Shown here piece after piece: positions 1 through 9,179 of a DNA stretch of 64,000 nucleotides. A program made the translations under genes and the position numbers. Position 1 is the stretch's first letter, and every line of letters starts with the position of its first letter. Under the pieces are notes generated by a model. The model searched no databases. It saw only the letters and a program-made list of their open reading frames with translations, and was not told the DNA's origin. Source of the stretch: Gracilimonas sp. (GTDB lineage: Bacteria; Bacteroidota; Rhodothermia; Balneolales; Balneolaceae); NCBI GenBank assembly GCA_022450045.1, contig JAKURD010000002.1, forward strand, positions 248,001 to 312,000. The letters are read 5' to 3'.

Positions 1-1
1 G

Positions 2-712
2 CCTTCTTTGAAGTACATGAGCCCTGTAAATTTCTTTTTCTTTGATCGAAATACCAATCCTGTTAACGATGAGTTCAATGCTTTTTTTGGGGGGATGATC
101 TGGGGGCAATATCGAAATGTAACGACCAATCTCCAGGTGATGATTGATGATATTGTGATAAAGGGCGGAAGCATAGAGTCCGATATTGAGCCCACCACTT
201 TTGCGATCACTCATTCCGTAAATGTCTCCGGTGTTACCGATTTTATGGATATTGGCTACGAAGCCGAAGCTGTTTCTTATCAAACCTACAATACTGATCA
301 GGCTGAAGGGAGATATCTGTTTTTGAAAAGGGGAATAGCGAATCAGTTTACCGATTATGTGTATGGCTCTGTCTATTCAAGAATTCACGCCCACAAGTGG
401 CTTCCGGGACTTACCCTGACCCCAAGAGTCAGCTACTTAATGCAGGGAGAGCAGGAGATCAATCAGGACTTTGTTGATGAATATCCCAACGGAGATACCA
501 TCGATGTGATCTTAACGGGAACCGAAGAAAAAACCAGCCGGGTCAGCCTTGATGTACTGTATAATCCCATTCCCGAGTTCTGGGTTGATGCCAGCGTGGG
601 CTATAATTATACCGAAGATCATCTTCACATTCCGGGAAGAATAACATCCCGAATCACCGGAAATATTGAAGTTGGATTTCGGATAAGCATCGACAGCCAT
701 ACCTTTAAATAA
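2..712 (+). CDS. Outer-membrane beta-barrel protein, 5' end outside window
   Basis: The reading frame is already open at the window start, so this is the C-terminal ~236 residues of a longer protein; the TTG at 8 is not a credible start. The fragment alternates short polar turns with aromatic-rich beta strands and ends with a strand closing on Phe-Lys, as outer-membrane barrels do. The stretch with NPVNDEFNAFFG near its beginning resembles capsule-assembly Wzi-like barrels, which anchor surface polysaccharide; this is a family-level guess. The stop overlaps the next start (TAATG), so it is translationally coupled to the glycosyltransferase, which supports a role in surface glycan assembly. 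Confidence 0.6.
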   Translation, partial: PSLKYMSPVNFFFFDRNTNPVNDEFNAFFGGMIWGQYRNVTTNLQVMIDDIVIKGGSIESDIEPTTFAITHSVNVSGVTDFMDIGYEAEAVSYQTYNTDQAEGRYLFLKRGIANQFTDYVYGSVYSRIHAHKWLPGLTLTPRVSYLMQGEQEINQDFVDEYPNGDTIDVILTGTEEKTSRVSLDVLYNPIPEFWVDASVGYNYTEDHLHIPGRITSRITGNIEVGFRISIDSHTFK

Positions 713-1869
713 TGAAGATCACTTACATCTCAGATCAGTTTTTACCTTCTTCAAGTGCTGATACCGAGCAGTTTATAAATATGCTCTCTGCCTTAAGCAA
801 GCAGTCTGATGCCGAATTAATATCGGCTTCCTATAGATCTCAATCTGAAAAACAGCTAAAGGAAATTCAGGATTATTATCTGGTTGATGGAACCTGGAAT
901 CTGAAATTCATCTCCCATCTTTTTCAAAATATCCGGGGCATCGAGAAGCTTTCATTTGCATTCAGAGCAGCTTTGAAGCTCAGAAATGAGGACACTAATG
1001 TTGTTTATACACGGAACATCCCGATCGTAATCGCTACGTTATTACTAACCGATAAACCGGTGATCTTCGAAACATTCCGGCCATGGCCTAAGCGCAATAT
1101 ACAGTCCAGATGGTTTTTTGAGAACATGGCAAAGCATCCTCGCTTTTTGGGGATCATTCTGCACTCGAAGTTCGCAAAAAATGCATATTTAGAACATGGG
1201 TATTCTGAAGATCAGCTTAAAGTAGAACACAATGCTTTCAGGAGTGAATTTATTGAAGACATAAAAAAGGATAAGGAAGAGCTAAGGAAAGAATTAGGAT
1301 TATCCGACTCAGAACCTATAGTAACGTACACCGGAAGGGTAAACCCAAAGAAAGGCCTTCATTATCTGCTGGATCTGGCAGAATCATTTGCTGAAGCCCA
1401 TTTTGTAATCGTGGGTTCAGAAAGTTACGGAGAGATAGAACGCAGAGCTGAAGACATGACCAATGTTACAGTGATCCTATGGCAGGATAAATCTTCCACT
1501 GCGCGGTATATCAAAGCATCCGATATTCTTTATATTCCAACTTCATTACAGGCGCGGGAAAAGGCAATGAATACGGTACTGCCTATTAAAACCTTTATAT
1601 ATAAAGCAAGCGGAAAAGCTATTCTTGCCCCGGATATAGAAGACCTCAGGGAAGTCTTGGTTCATAATAAAACAGCATATTTGGTTCAACCGGATGACAG
1701 ATCAGCGGCTGAACAAGGACTTAAAGAACTACTCGAAAATGAAGAGCTTAGGGAGAAATTAGGAAAGGAAGCTAAATCCGAAATGAGCTCCCTGACCTGG
1801 GAAAATCGTGCCACAAGAGTGATCGAATTTATTAACCGGAGGTTGAAGAACTCTAACCCCATTAGGTAG
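712..1869 (+). CDS. Glycosyltransferase family 4 (GT-B fold)
   Basis: 385 residues, the usual length for GT4 enzymes, which transfer a sugar from a nucleotide-sugar donor in the cytoplasm. The N-terminal half begins with a Rossmann-type strand (MKITYISDQFLPSSSAD). The C-terminal half carries the typical donor-domain entry VTYTGRVNPKKGLHYLLDL (about residues 203-221) and then ASDILYIPTSLQ and the LVQPDD segment. The ATG overlaps the stop of the upstream barrel gene by one base. Its 3' end overlaps the convergent flippase gene by 8 bp. Donor and acceptor cannot be read from sequence. Confidence 0.82.
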   Translation: MKITYISDQFLPSSSADTEQFINMLSALSKQSDAELISASYRSQSEKQLKEIQDYYLVDGTWNLKFISHLFQNIRGIEKLSFAFRAALKLRNEDTNVVYTRNIPIVIATLLLTDKPVIFETFRPWPKRNIQSRWFFENMAKHPRFLGIILHSKFAKNAYLEHGYSEDQLKVEHNAFRSEFIEDIKKDKEELRKELGLSDSEPIVTYTGRVNPKKGLHYLLDLAESFAEAHFVIVGSESYGEIERRAEDMTNVTVILWQDKSSTARYIKASDILYIPTSLQAREKAMNTVLPIKTFIYKASGKAILAPDIEDLREVLVHNKTAYLVQPDDRSAAEQGLKELLENEELREKLGKEAKSEMSSLTWENRATRVIEFINRRLKNSNPIR

Positions 1870-3352
1870 CATTCTTCAACTTTTTTTGTACCCGGCGAAT
1901 ATAATCTCCACCCAATAATGCTCCAAAGATTCCCAGTACAATAGTTGCAAGCACGATCTTTTCAATAAGACCTTCTGAGAACCAGGGGACAAAAAACAGG
2001 CAAAAAGCTAAAGTGATCGCTGAAATGAGTCCGGCAGCATGCGGTTTATAAATATCCTTAAGATACAATTTGGCATCTGCTATCCATCTTGCTTCACCAA
2101 GCTCAAGGGAGTGCAGAGTAATAGTTGCAATGGCTGACGCAATAGCCGCTCCGATAATTCCAAACATTGGAATGAGCGCAAGATTCATCAGTACATTTGC
2201 CGCACTTACGAAAATACTATTCAGCAGGGTCAATTTGGAATGCCCGGTCATTGCAACGATATTTCCAGCCAGGCTGAACGAGCAATACATATAAGGGATG
2301 GGCAGCAGGAAGAACATAAAGGTAGAAGCGCCACCATATTCCGGATGAATGATAGCCAGCAAGTCCTGCTTAAAGATGGCGATCAGTAACAGGGTTGGGA
2401 TAGCGAGGGTGGCGATCCATCCTGCGGTCTTAGAGAAATTATGAGAAAGCTTGTCAGACTGACCTTCTTTATGAAAACGAACGATATACGGGGCAAAGGC
2501 GGTTGAAAATACCATTTTAATGGCCTTCACCTCCCTGATGATCATAGAGCCTGCACCGTAGAAACCCACGATGGTAGGGCTGAAACCAAAAGCTGGAAGC
2601 ATCAATACATCGATACCGGTAATAAATCGATTCAGGGTCATATTTATGTTCTGGGGGATGGCAAAATCGAGTAGTTCTTTATCAACGCGGAAGGTTCTAA
2701 ATCCATGGAATAATTTCATCCAGCTTAGTTCCCGGCTGTAGATCCAAACCGATACGAAGAACAGCAAAACCTGCGTTGACAAATAAGCCAATGCCATTCC
2801 GGTCAGGTTGGGCTCAAGGAACCAAAAGAGGATGGAGAATCCAAGCAGGGCGAGTGGGCGAAGCCATCCGTTACTCAGAGCATCGTATTTCATGATCTTA
2901 AGGCCCTGTGTTGCTGCTAACACAACGCGTTCAAAAGCCATAAGTGGTATGGCAAGCAGCATAAATTGAAACATGATGCTTAACCCCTGATTGAAATCTT
3001 CCCGATAAGCAAATTCAAGGATATCCTGACCAAAAATTATTCCAACCAATAACACCAGTGCTGAAAACCCGATGCTCCATGAAAAGGCATTGGCAAGTGC
3101 ATTGTAAAGATCTTTTTGTTCGCCTTTATCGTCGGCAAAACGAGCAACAAATATGAGGGCTCCGTCCTTGAAACCGGAGGTTAGAAAAGCGATGATGATC
3201 TCAACGGCGATATTGGCGGTAATGTAGATCCCGAATACATCAGGCCCATAAAACCGGTTTACCACGATCAGGAAGGCAGGTGCGGCCATCTTGCCGATCA
3301 CACCAATAAAGTTGACCAAAGCTCCTTTTTTTAATTCGGAATCAATGCTCAT
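1862..3352 (-). CDS. Polysaccharide flippase (Wzx/MOP superfamily)
   Basis: 496 residues, strongly hydrophobic over the whole length with about 12-14 predicted membrane helices, as expected for oligosaccharide-lipid flippases of the MOP exporter superfamily. The N-terminus (MSIDSELKKGALVNFIGVIG) is a short cytoplasmic lead followed by the first helix. These proteins move undecaprenyl-linked glycans across the inner membrane. The start codon overlaps the stop of the upstream glycosyltransferase in a 4-bp ATGA junction, so the two form a translationally coupled operon. Substrate unknown. Confidence 0.83.
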   Translation of the reverse strand: MSIDSELKKGALVNFIGVIGKMAAPAFLIVVNRFYGPDVFGIYITANIAVEIIIAFLTSGFKDGALIFVARFADDKGEQKDLYNALANAFSWSIGFSALVLLVGIIFGQDILEFAYREDFNQGLSIMFQFMLLAIPLMAFERVVLAATQGLKIMKYDALSNGWLRPLALLGFSILFWFLEPNLTGMALAYLSTQVLLFFVSVWIYSRELSWMKLFHGFRTFRVDKELLDFAIPQNINMTLNRFITGIDVLMLPAFGFSPTIVGFYGAGSMIIREVKAIKMVFSTAFAPYIVRFHKEGQSDKLSHNFSKTAGWIATLAIPTLLLIAIFKQDLLAIIHPEYGGASTFMFFLLPIPYMYCSFSLAGNIVAMTGHSKLTLLNSIFVSAANVLMNLALIPMFGIIGAAIASAIATITLHSLELGEARWIADAKLYLKDIYKPHAAGLISAITLAFCLFFVPWFSEGLIEKIVLATIVLGIFGALLGGDYIRRVQKKLKNAT

Positions 3353-4497
3353 TGCTGACCGGTAATGAGGGATTCATAGTGGCTTTCGAGGATAGCAACC
3401 TGCTTTTTAAGGTCATATTCTTCCTCCATTTTCTTTCGTCCGGCTTTTCCGAATTTCAATTGCAGTTCCGGATCTTTGATCATCTTGATCATCTTTTCTG
3501 CTAATATTCCGGCATTTCGTTCAGGCAACAGAAATCCGGTTTCATTGTCATCGATGATCTCATAAATACCCCCGTGCCAAGTACCGATCACCGGTCGGCC
3601 TGTAGCCTGCGCTTCTTTCACCACAATCAATCCGCTTTCCCGATCGTGATCGAAAGTCACGATACTTGGGGCAATAAGTACATCCGATTTCTTCAGTTCC
3701 TCTGAGACTTCCTCAGGTGATAATACTCCTTTGAAATGGACATGCTTGGTAAGGCCATTCTTATCAATGTAAGCCCTCAAATCAGCCTCCAGTTTCCCGG
3801 AACCGACCAAAGTAAGCTCAGCATACAGTCCCTCTTCCAGGACTTTTTTGAGCGCCTTTAAGGTGTATATATGTCCTTTTTTCTCTGTAAACCGCCCAAC
3901 CATGACAAAGGTGACCTTATCTTTGGCAGTGTCAGGATCGGTATAATTGAACTTCTCGAGGTCAATTCCCAACCGGTACACTTTTACTTTCTTCTCATGC
4001 GCCCCCAGCTCAATCAATAAAGCTTTTAACTCCTCGCTGGCGGCAAGCAGCATATCCGCCTCTTCAAATATTTGCTTCGATTTGAGATAATACCTCCACC
4101 GGCTGTAATGATATTTTTGCGTTCCCATGAGTGCGGCCACATCATTCCCGTGAAAAGTGACCACGAAAGGAATGTCGTGTTTCTTAACATAGGGAAGAGC
4201 ATATACGGCACCGGTTCCAAAATGAGCATGAATCAGATCAAAATCGCCTTCTTTGAACAACTTATCGAAAGCCGGCCACCAACCAAGATTTTCATAGATT
4301 ACTTCACTTAATTTCCCTTTTGGTTTATTAAAATGAGGGTATGGGAAACGGCCTTCATTCAGCCGTTCTTTACAAAAAACCTCAACGAAATAATCGTCGG
4401 AATGGCTGCGGATCTCATCAAAAATAAAGGTCTGTGAATAGGGGAGAAAAGAAGTGGAAAATAAAGCTATTTTACGCCTTTCGGGCTTTTTCTGCAT
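3349..4497 (-). CDS. Glycosyltransferase family 4
   Basis: 382 residues, GT-B fold. The N-terminal domain includes HAHFGTGAVYALPYVKK and VTFHGNDVAAL, a pattern typical of colanic-acid WcaL-like GT4 enzymes. The C-terminal donor domain has FVMVGRFTEKKGHIYTLKAL and a nucleotide-sugar binding segment with ESGLIVVKEAQATGRPVIG, where the Glu contacts the donor. First gene of a two-gene minus-strand operon with the flippase. A TAnnTTTG -7 element lies at 4521-4528, about 24 bp upstream of the ATG. Probably assembles a repeat unit that the flippase then exports. Confidence 0.85.
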   Translation of the reverse strand: MQKKPERRKIALFSTSFLPYSQTFIFDEIRSHSDDYFVEVFCKERLNEGRFPYPHFNKPKGKLSEVIYENLGWWPAFDKLFKEGDFDLIHAHFGTGAVYALPYVKKHDIPFVVTFHGNDVAALMGTQKYHYSRWRYYLKSKQIFEEADMLLAASEELKALLIELGAHEKKVKVYRLGIDLEKFNYTDPDTAKDKVTFVMVGRFTEKKGHIYTLKALKKVLEEGLYAELTLVGSGKLEADLRAYIDKNGLTKHVHFKGVLSPEEVSEELKKSDVLIAPSIVTFDHDRESGLIVVKEAQATGRPVIGTWHGGIYEIIDDNETGFLLPERNAGILAEKMIKMIKDPELQLKFGKAGRKKMEEEYDLKKQVAILESHYESLITGQQ

Positions 4498-4520
4498 GGC
4501 AAAATTTGAATTAATTGTAC

Positions 4521-4528
4521 CAAATATA
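4521..4528 (-). promoter_or_regulatory. -7 promoter element for glycosyltransferase/flippase operon
   Basis: Read on the minus strand the sequence is TATATTTG, an exact match to the Bacteroidota -7 consensus TAnnTTTG, placed 24 bp before the ATG at 4497. No clean TTG sits at the ideal -33 distance. Confidence 0.45.
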
Positions 4529-4637
4529 CCAAAAAAAATAACGAGGAAACCATTAATGGAAAATTATACTTTGTGGGTGAAATAGTGTATTTTCGGCACC
4601 GCTAAAAAGTACAATGACAAATCATTCGGCTTAGTTA

Positions 4638-5807
4638 ATGAAGGTTTTATTTTACGCATCAACATTTGGGGCAGATCTGCTTGCTTTTGCACAATACCTG
4701 GATAAAATACCTGATGTATCTATAAAAGTACTGTTATCTGATCCGGAAAAATTTCAGAATGAAGGGGTTGCAAAACTGATACCCCTGAAAGCCGAATTGA
4801 TAAAAAAATCACTTAAAAACTACTTCTTTAAACCCGGTGATTTTAAACCTGATGTCACGATCATGGATAACAAAGTTCCCCTCCGTGCCCCATCACCAAA
4901 TGGTTTTATGCTTTGGCATGGCTTTGGATGGAAAGGCCCTAATGATGTTCCTGAATTTAGATGGCTGCATAACTCTATCAAAGCCGCATGGGGAAGTGCC
5001 ATGGAGCCAAACCCAAATTTCAGGTGGCAATGTTTTGGAGAATGGGATTTTAAGCATCGAACGGAAATAAGCGGGTTTCATCCCGATAACTGCCGTGTTC
5101 TGGGAGCAGCCTCCCATGACGTTCTTCGCGATCCGTTCCCCAAAGAGAAAATGCAACCCTTCTATCCATTCGATGTGGTAAACAGAAAGACTATTCTGAT
5201 TGCGCCCACATGGCATTATGGGGAAGTGTTCAGCCACTGGGGTACCGACCGTGAGTTATTCGAAAAGTTACTGAACAGGATCGATAAACACGATGCCAAT
5301 GTAATCCTCAGGCTGCATGATTCGTTTCGTTTTGACAGCACGTACATTGCTTTTTTAGAAGAATTGGTTGATAATCACCCAAATACCCTGTTGAAGTTTA
5401 AAGATCAAAATCCGGATAATTTACTGGATATGATGGTCTCGGATGCCCTTATCACTAACTACAGCAGTATCGCTAATCTCTTCTATGCCACGGGTAGACC
5501 CACGATCCACGTTTATCCCGTCAAAAGTAAGGATGAAGATTTTCAGTGGAGGAAGCATACCGCCTTTGGTACGCGAAAGAAAACACTGAATTCCGTTAAG
5601 TATATCTGGAAGCTATCCCCGGAAGAAAACGGAGGCTTGATGGCCATGGATTTTGATATGCTGCTGGAACAAGTTGATGAAGTTCTCAATAATCCTGATT
5701 GTTGCAAAGAGAAGGCTCAAGACTTTCTTGATGAATACATGCTGGGAGCAGACGGTAAGAATTGTCAGCGAATCTGGGAAGCTGTGCAGGAGCAGGTAAA
5801 AGGGTAA
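4638..5807 (+). CDS. CDP-glycerol/polyol glycerophosphotransferase family protein (TagB/TagF-like)
   Basis: 389 residues, matching the catalytic domain of the Glyphos_transf family, which moves a polyol-phosphate from a CDP-polyol to a growing polymer or lipid-linked acceptor at the membrane. Diagnostic pieces are the active-site His in LWHGFGWKG (about residue 94), IAPTWHYGEVFSHWG (about 190), and the donor-site DALITNYSSIANLF (about 270). In Gram-positives this makes teichoic acid; here it sits in a Gram-negative-type surface cluster beside inositol-phosphate genes, so the donor could be CDP-inositol rather than CDP-glycerol (inference). Single ATG start, followed by an 82-bp gap to the inositol synthase. 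Confidence 0.75.
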   Translation: MKVLFYASTFGADLLAFAQYLDKIPDVSIKVLLSDPEKFQNEGVAKLIPLKAELIKKSLKNYFFKPGDFKPDVTIMDNKVPLRAPSPNGFMLWHGFGWKGPNDVPEFRWLHNSIKAAWGSAMEPNPNFRWQCFGEWDFKHRTEISGFHPDNCRVLGAASHDVLRDPFPKEKMQPFYPFDVVNRKTILIAPTWHYGEVFSHWGTDRELFEKLLNRIDKHDANVILRLHDSFRFDSTYIAFLEELVDNHPNTLLKFKDQNPDNLLDMMVSDALITNYSSIANLFYATGRPTIHVYPVKSKDEDFQWRKHTAFGTRKKTLNSVKYIWKLSPEENGGLMAMDFDMLLEQVDEVLNNPDCCKEKAQDFLDEYMLGADGKNCQRIWEAVQEQVKG

Positions 5808-5889
5808 ATTTCACTCTTTTTCTTCTCGATAATACCCTGAGAAAAGCCTATCTTTAAAGGATATTAAAACAACATCAACAAAAAAATCT

Positions 5890-7212
5890 ATGTCTAAACA
5901 TTTTATTGAACCGCATAAAGGAAAGTTATTAGTATTAACTCCGGGAATGGGTGCTGTTGCCACCACATTTATGGCCGGTGTAGTTTCTGCCAGGAAGAAT
6001 TTAAGTAAGCCTTTTGGTTCATTAACCCAGCTTCAGACCATCAGGCTGGGAGCGCGTTCTGAAGAACGAAATCCACTTATTAAAGATTTTTTAGACCTTG
6101 CTGGTCTCGATGATGTTGTGTTTGGCGGTTGGGATGTAATTCCTGATGACGCTTATCAGGCTGCAAAAAGAGCAGATGTACTGAAGCCACAAGACTTAGG
6201 CCCTTTAAAAGAAGAGCTTGAGAAGATCAAGCCTATGGAGGCTGCTTTCGATCAGAAGTATGTGAAGCTTCTGAAAGGTAAGAACGTGAAATCTGAGACC
6301 AGCAAATGGGAACTGGCACAGGCTTTGAGAGAAGATATCCGTAATAAAATGAAGGAAACAGGAGCTGCACGTGCCGTTATGGTTTGGTGTGGATCTACCG
6401 AAGTTCATCTTCATCCATCCGGTTGTCATCAGTCCATTGAGGCTTTTGAAGAAGGAATGAAGAACAACGACGAGTCTATTGCTCCTTCCCAGTTGTATGC
6501 TTACGCAGCCATTAAAGAAGGTTTGCCTTATGCTAACGGTGCTCCTAACTTATCGGCCGATTTTCCCGCACTTGAGCAGCTGGCCGAGCAGGAACAAGTG
6601 CCTATTGCCGGAAAAGATTTCAAGACCGGGCAGACACTGATGAAAACCATTCTTGCTCCGGGTTTCAAAACCCGAATGCTTGGAATTCGCGGTTGGTTCT
6701 CAACCAATATTTTAGGAAACCGTGACGGTGAAGTGCTGGATGATCCGGAAAGTTTTAAGTCTAAAGAAGTTTCAAAGACCGGGGTGCTGGATTCCATTCT
6801 TCAGCCGGATGTATATCCTGATCTCTACAAAGATCTGTATCATAAAGTACGCATCAATTACTACCCTCCGCGAGGCGATGCTAAGGAAGGCTGGGATAAC
6901 ATCGATATCTTTGGCTGGATGGGATACGACATGCAGATCAAAGTCGATTTCCTTTGCCGTGATTCCATTCTTGCAGCTCCTATCGTTCTTGACCTTGCGT
7001 TGTTTATGGATTTTGCAAAACGTGCCGGTAAATCAGGAATTCAGGAATGGCTGTCGTTCTACTTCAAGAGTCCACAGGTTAAATCAGGACATATTCCTGA
7101 GCATGATATCTTCATTCAGCATTTCAGATTGAAAAATACCCTGCGTGTACTTGGCGGAGAGAAGCCGGTAACGCACCTGTCTGAAAATTTTGAAGAAGAA
7201 GCCGTAAGATAG
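5890..7212 (+). CDS. ino1: Inositol-3-phosphate synthase
   Basis: 440 residues, typical for bacterial/archaeal-type myo-inositol-1-phosphate synthases, which convert glucose-6-phosphate to inositol-3-phosphate using an internal NAD redox cycle. The Rossmann nucleotide loop is visible as LTPGMGAVATTFMAGV (residues 17-32). Later segments with SADFPAL, GKDFKTGQTLMKT and LGNRDGEVLDD are the conserved active-site and tetramer-contact regions of the family. It is followed after only 4 bp by the nucleotidyltransferase, implying one transcript and a shared pathway that activates inositol phosphate. Confidence 0.93.
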   Translation: MSKHFIEPHKGKLLVLTPGMGAVATTFMAGVVSARKNLSKPFGSLTQLQTIRLGARSEERNPLIKDFLDLAGLDDVVFGGWDVIPDDAYQAAKRADVLKPQDLGPLKEELEKIKPMEAAFDQKYVKLLKGKNVKSETSKWELAQALREDIRNKMKETGAARAVMVWCGSTEVHLHPSGCHQSIEAFEEGMKNNDESIAPSQLYAYAAIKEGLPYANGAPNLSADFPALEQLAEQEQVPIAGKDFKTGQTLMKTILAPGFKTRMLGIRGWFSTNILGNRDGEVLDDPESFKSKEVSKTGVLDSILQPDVYPDLYKDLYHKVRINYYPPRGDAKEGWDNIDIFGWMGYDMQIKVDFLCRDSILAAPIVLDLALFMDFAKRAGKSGIQEWLSFYFKSPQVKSGHIPEHDIFIQHFRLKNTLRVLGGEKPVTHLSENFEEEAVR

Positions 7213-7216
7213 TTTG

Positions 7217-7951
7217 ATGCCAAAAAATAATTCTGAGTATAAAGGGCTGATACTGGCAGCGGGCTATGGTTCCCGCCTGGCCGGAGTAAGCCCTGTTACT
7301 TCCTTTAAACCATTGACTCCCGTTAATGGTAAACCACTTATTTTCAGAACCATAGAAAGCCTTGATCTGGCCGGGTGCAATGAGATCATTATCGTTCTGG
7401 GGTTTGGTTATGAGGAGATCAAGAAAGCGATTCTTAACATATATGAAGGCGGAGTCCCGCTCACTTTTGTATATAATGAACAGTACGAACTAAGCAATGG
7501 TGTTTCGGTTCTGTCTGCGGCAGATCATCTAGGTGATCGCTTCATCATGACCATGGCTGATCATATTCTTGGTGATTCTCTGATGAAGATCGCAAAAAAA
7601 ACCAAGCTTGAAGATAATACGGCAGCTCTTTTGGTAGATTTTAAACTTGAAGATATCTTTGATATGGATGATGCCACTAAAGTATTATCGAAAGATGGAA
7701 AGATCGTTTCCATAGGCAAACAGATCACGGAGTATAACTGTGTGGATACAGGCTTGTTTGTTTGCACAGATGGGTTACTGACCGAGCTTCAGAAACATTA
7801 TGCTGAATATGGGGATACTTCCATTTCCGACGGAGTACAGGATTTGGCTGAAAATGGAAATATGTTTACAATTGATATCGGAGGGGGAATGTGGCAGGAT
7901 GTTGATACTCCTGAAATGCTGGAACAGGCCGAAAAACTCCTAAGCAATTAA
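7217..7951 (+). CDS. Sugar/polyol-phosphate nucleotidyltransferase, likely inositol-1-phosphate cytidylyltransferase
   Basis: 244 residues from the ATG at 7217, which I prefer to the TTG one codon earlier. The N-terminus has the nucleotidyltransferase signature GLILAAGYGSRL followed by FKPLTPVNGKPLI, and the metal-binding aspartate lies in TMADHILGD (about residue 115). These enzymes condense NTP with a sugar or polyol phosphate. The near-zero spacing behind inositol-3-phosphate synthase matches the archaeal/bacterial arrangement in which this domain makes CDP-inositol, so CTP:inositol-1-phosphate cytidylyltransferase is the likely role. Phosphocholine cytidylyltransferase-like activity is the alternative. 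Confidence 0.75.
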   Translation: MPKNNSEYKGLILAAGYGSRLAGVSPVTSFKPLTPVNGKPLIFRTIESLDLAGCNEIIIVLGFGYEEIKKAILNIYEGGVPLTFVYNEQYELSNGVSVLSAADHLGDRFIMTMADHILGDSLMKIAKKTKLEDNTAALLVDFKLEDIFDMDDATKVLSKDGKIVSIGKQITEYNCVDTGLFVCTDGLLTELQKHYAEYGDTSISDGVQDLAENGNMFTIDIGGGMWQDVDTPEMLEQAEKLLSN

Positions 7952-7963
7952 TATAAAAATGCT

Positions 7964-9016
7964 CTAATCTACTAATGAAAGGTTGAAATAGACATCTTCG
8001 CCATCATCATTGCGCAGAGCTGTTCCACGAAAAAATAATATTTCTCCTCCAACAAAACGTTTGGCGATCATCTTTTTAAATCCACTAAGCTCATCCAGCA
8101 TTGAGATCTTTTCATATACGTTGTTGAACCAAAAGTGATCGGTTGAGCCATCGGCGTAATTTACTATAATAGAAGTTGGGATTTTTTCTCCCATCACATT
8201 CGTCCGCTCCTGTACTTCGATCTTATCCGGGTTTTTAAGGATAAGCTTGTCCCCATCGTACGAGTACATGTACCCGGCCACTTCATTTTTTTGGTCTTTT
8301 GGGATCATAAAATGTCCGCCCGAAAAACCGTTCTGTGTTTTGTTGTTAAATTTATAACTGGTTTCAAAAAGGCGGGTGGCTACATTAGTTTGGTAGTAAT
8401 GATCCATAAACCCAATGCCTTTAACTTTAACGGTGTCGCCATTCAGCGCAACAAATCCCGAAACATAGGAAAAGGGAATATGGGTAAAGAGCCCAACTTC
8501 ATCCTGACTTCCCAGCTTGAAGACGCCGTTACCCAGAGTGAATCCTGGAAAAGGGTTGTTGAAGTTAATGCTTATATCGTAATGAATGCCGTCTTTCTCA
8601 GTCCGATAATAGAAACGGTGATCTTCATTGATCTTTCCTTCTGTCCATAAACCACGGTCAGGATGCAACTTCAATTGATACGTTTGTTCATCAAAATTCA
8701 TGTCGTTAAGGTCGTATTCGCGTGCGACCTGATAATCTTTACCCTCCCAGTTCAACAAAGAAAGACGGCCGCTTGCTGCTGCCCCCCTTACACCTGCAAA
8801 GTGGGAAATTGAATACGTAACGTAGATCTCAGCACCGTTTTCCAGAATTACATGGTAGGCCCAGTGCTCATTATAGTACGAACCCTGCTGTTTATTGGGT
8901 TTTATATCTTCAGGCTGAAGGTAATTTACAGTAGAATCTTCCAGTTGAACATAATTTTGAGCCGGGAGAACAGTTGGTACACATAGTAAAAGCGCAGCGA
9001 GAAATGTTTGCTTCAT
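7964..9016 (-). CDS. Secreted lipocalin-like protein (AttH/CrtC/Svf1-like fold)
   Basis: 350 residues with a signal peptide (MKQTFLAALLLCVPTVLPAQ). The mature part is beta-rich. It has the double-lipocalin feel of the AttH/CrtC/Svf1 group: an N-terminal YSISHFAGVRGAAASGRLSL segment, and GIGFMDHYYQTN (about residue 205), comparable to the conserved DH-containing strand in that group. Such proteins bind or modify hydrophobic substrates. No catalytic assignment is possible. Convergent with the nucleotidyltransferase (12 bp apart) and divergent from the MMPL exporter, which moves lipids, so a lipid-related envelope role is plausible. Confidence 0.5.
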   Translation of the reverse strand: MKQTFLAALLLCVPTVLPAQNYVQLEDSTVNYLQPEDIKPNKQQGSYYNEHWAYHVILENGAEIYVTYSISHFAGVRGAAASGRLSLLNWEGKDYQVAREYDLNDMNFDEQTYQLKLHPDRGLWTEGKINEDHRFYYRTEKDGIHYDISINFNNPFPGFTLGNGVFKLGSQDEVGLFTHIPFSYVSGFVALNGDTVKVKGIGFMDHYYQTNVATRLFETSYKFNNKTQNGFSGGHFMIPKDQKNEVAGYMYSYDGDKLILKNPDKIEVQERTNVMGEKIPTSIIVNYADGSTDHFWFNNVYEKISMLDELSGFKKMIAKRFVGGEILFFRGTALRNDDGEDVYFNLSLVD

Positions 9017-9179
9017 GGAACGTTAAGATGATTAGATGATTTATTTCAAAAGTTAATATCTTAGGTACTTAACTTATATTATATAATAAACATTCTGTTG
9101 CGCTATTATTGTTCTAAGGTTATCAAACTAATGGTATTTTAAAAATCATCTGCCTGCTCCGAAACCCTATTAAATTTAA

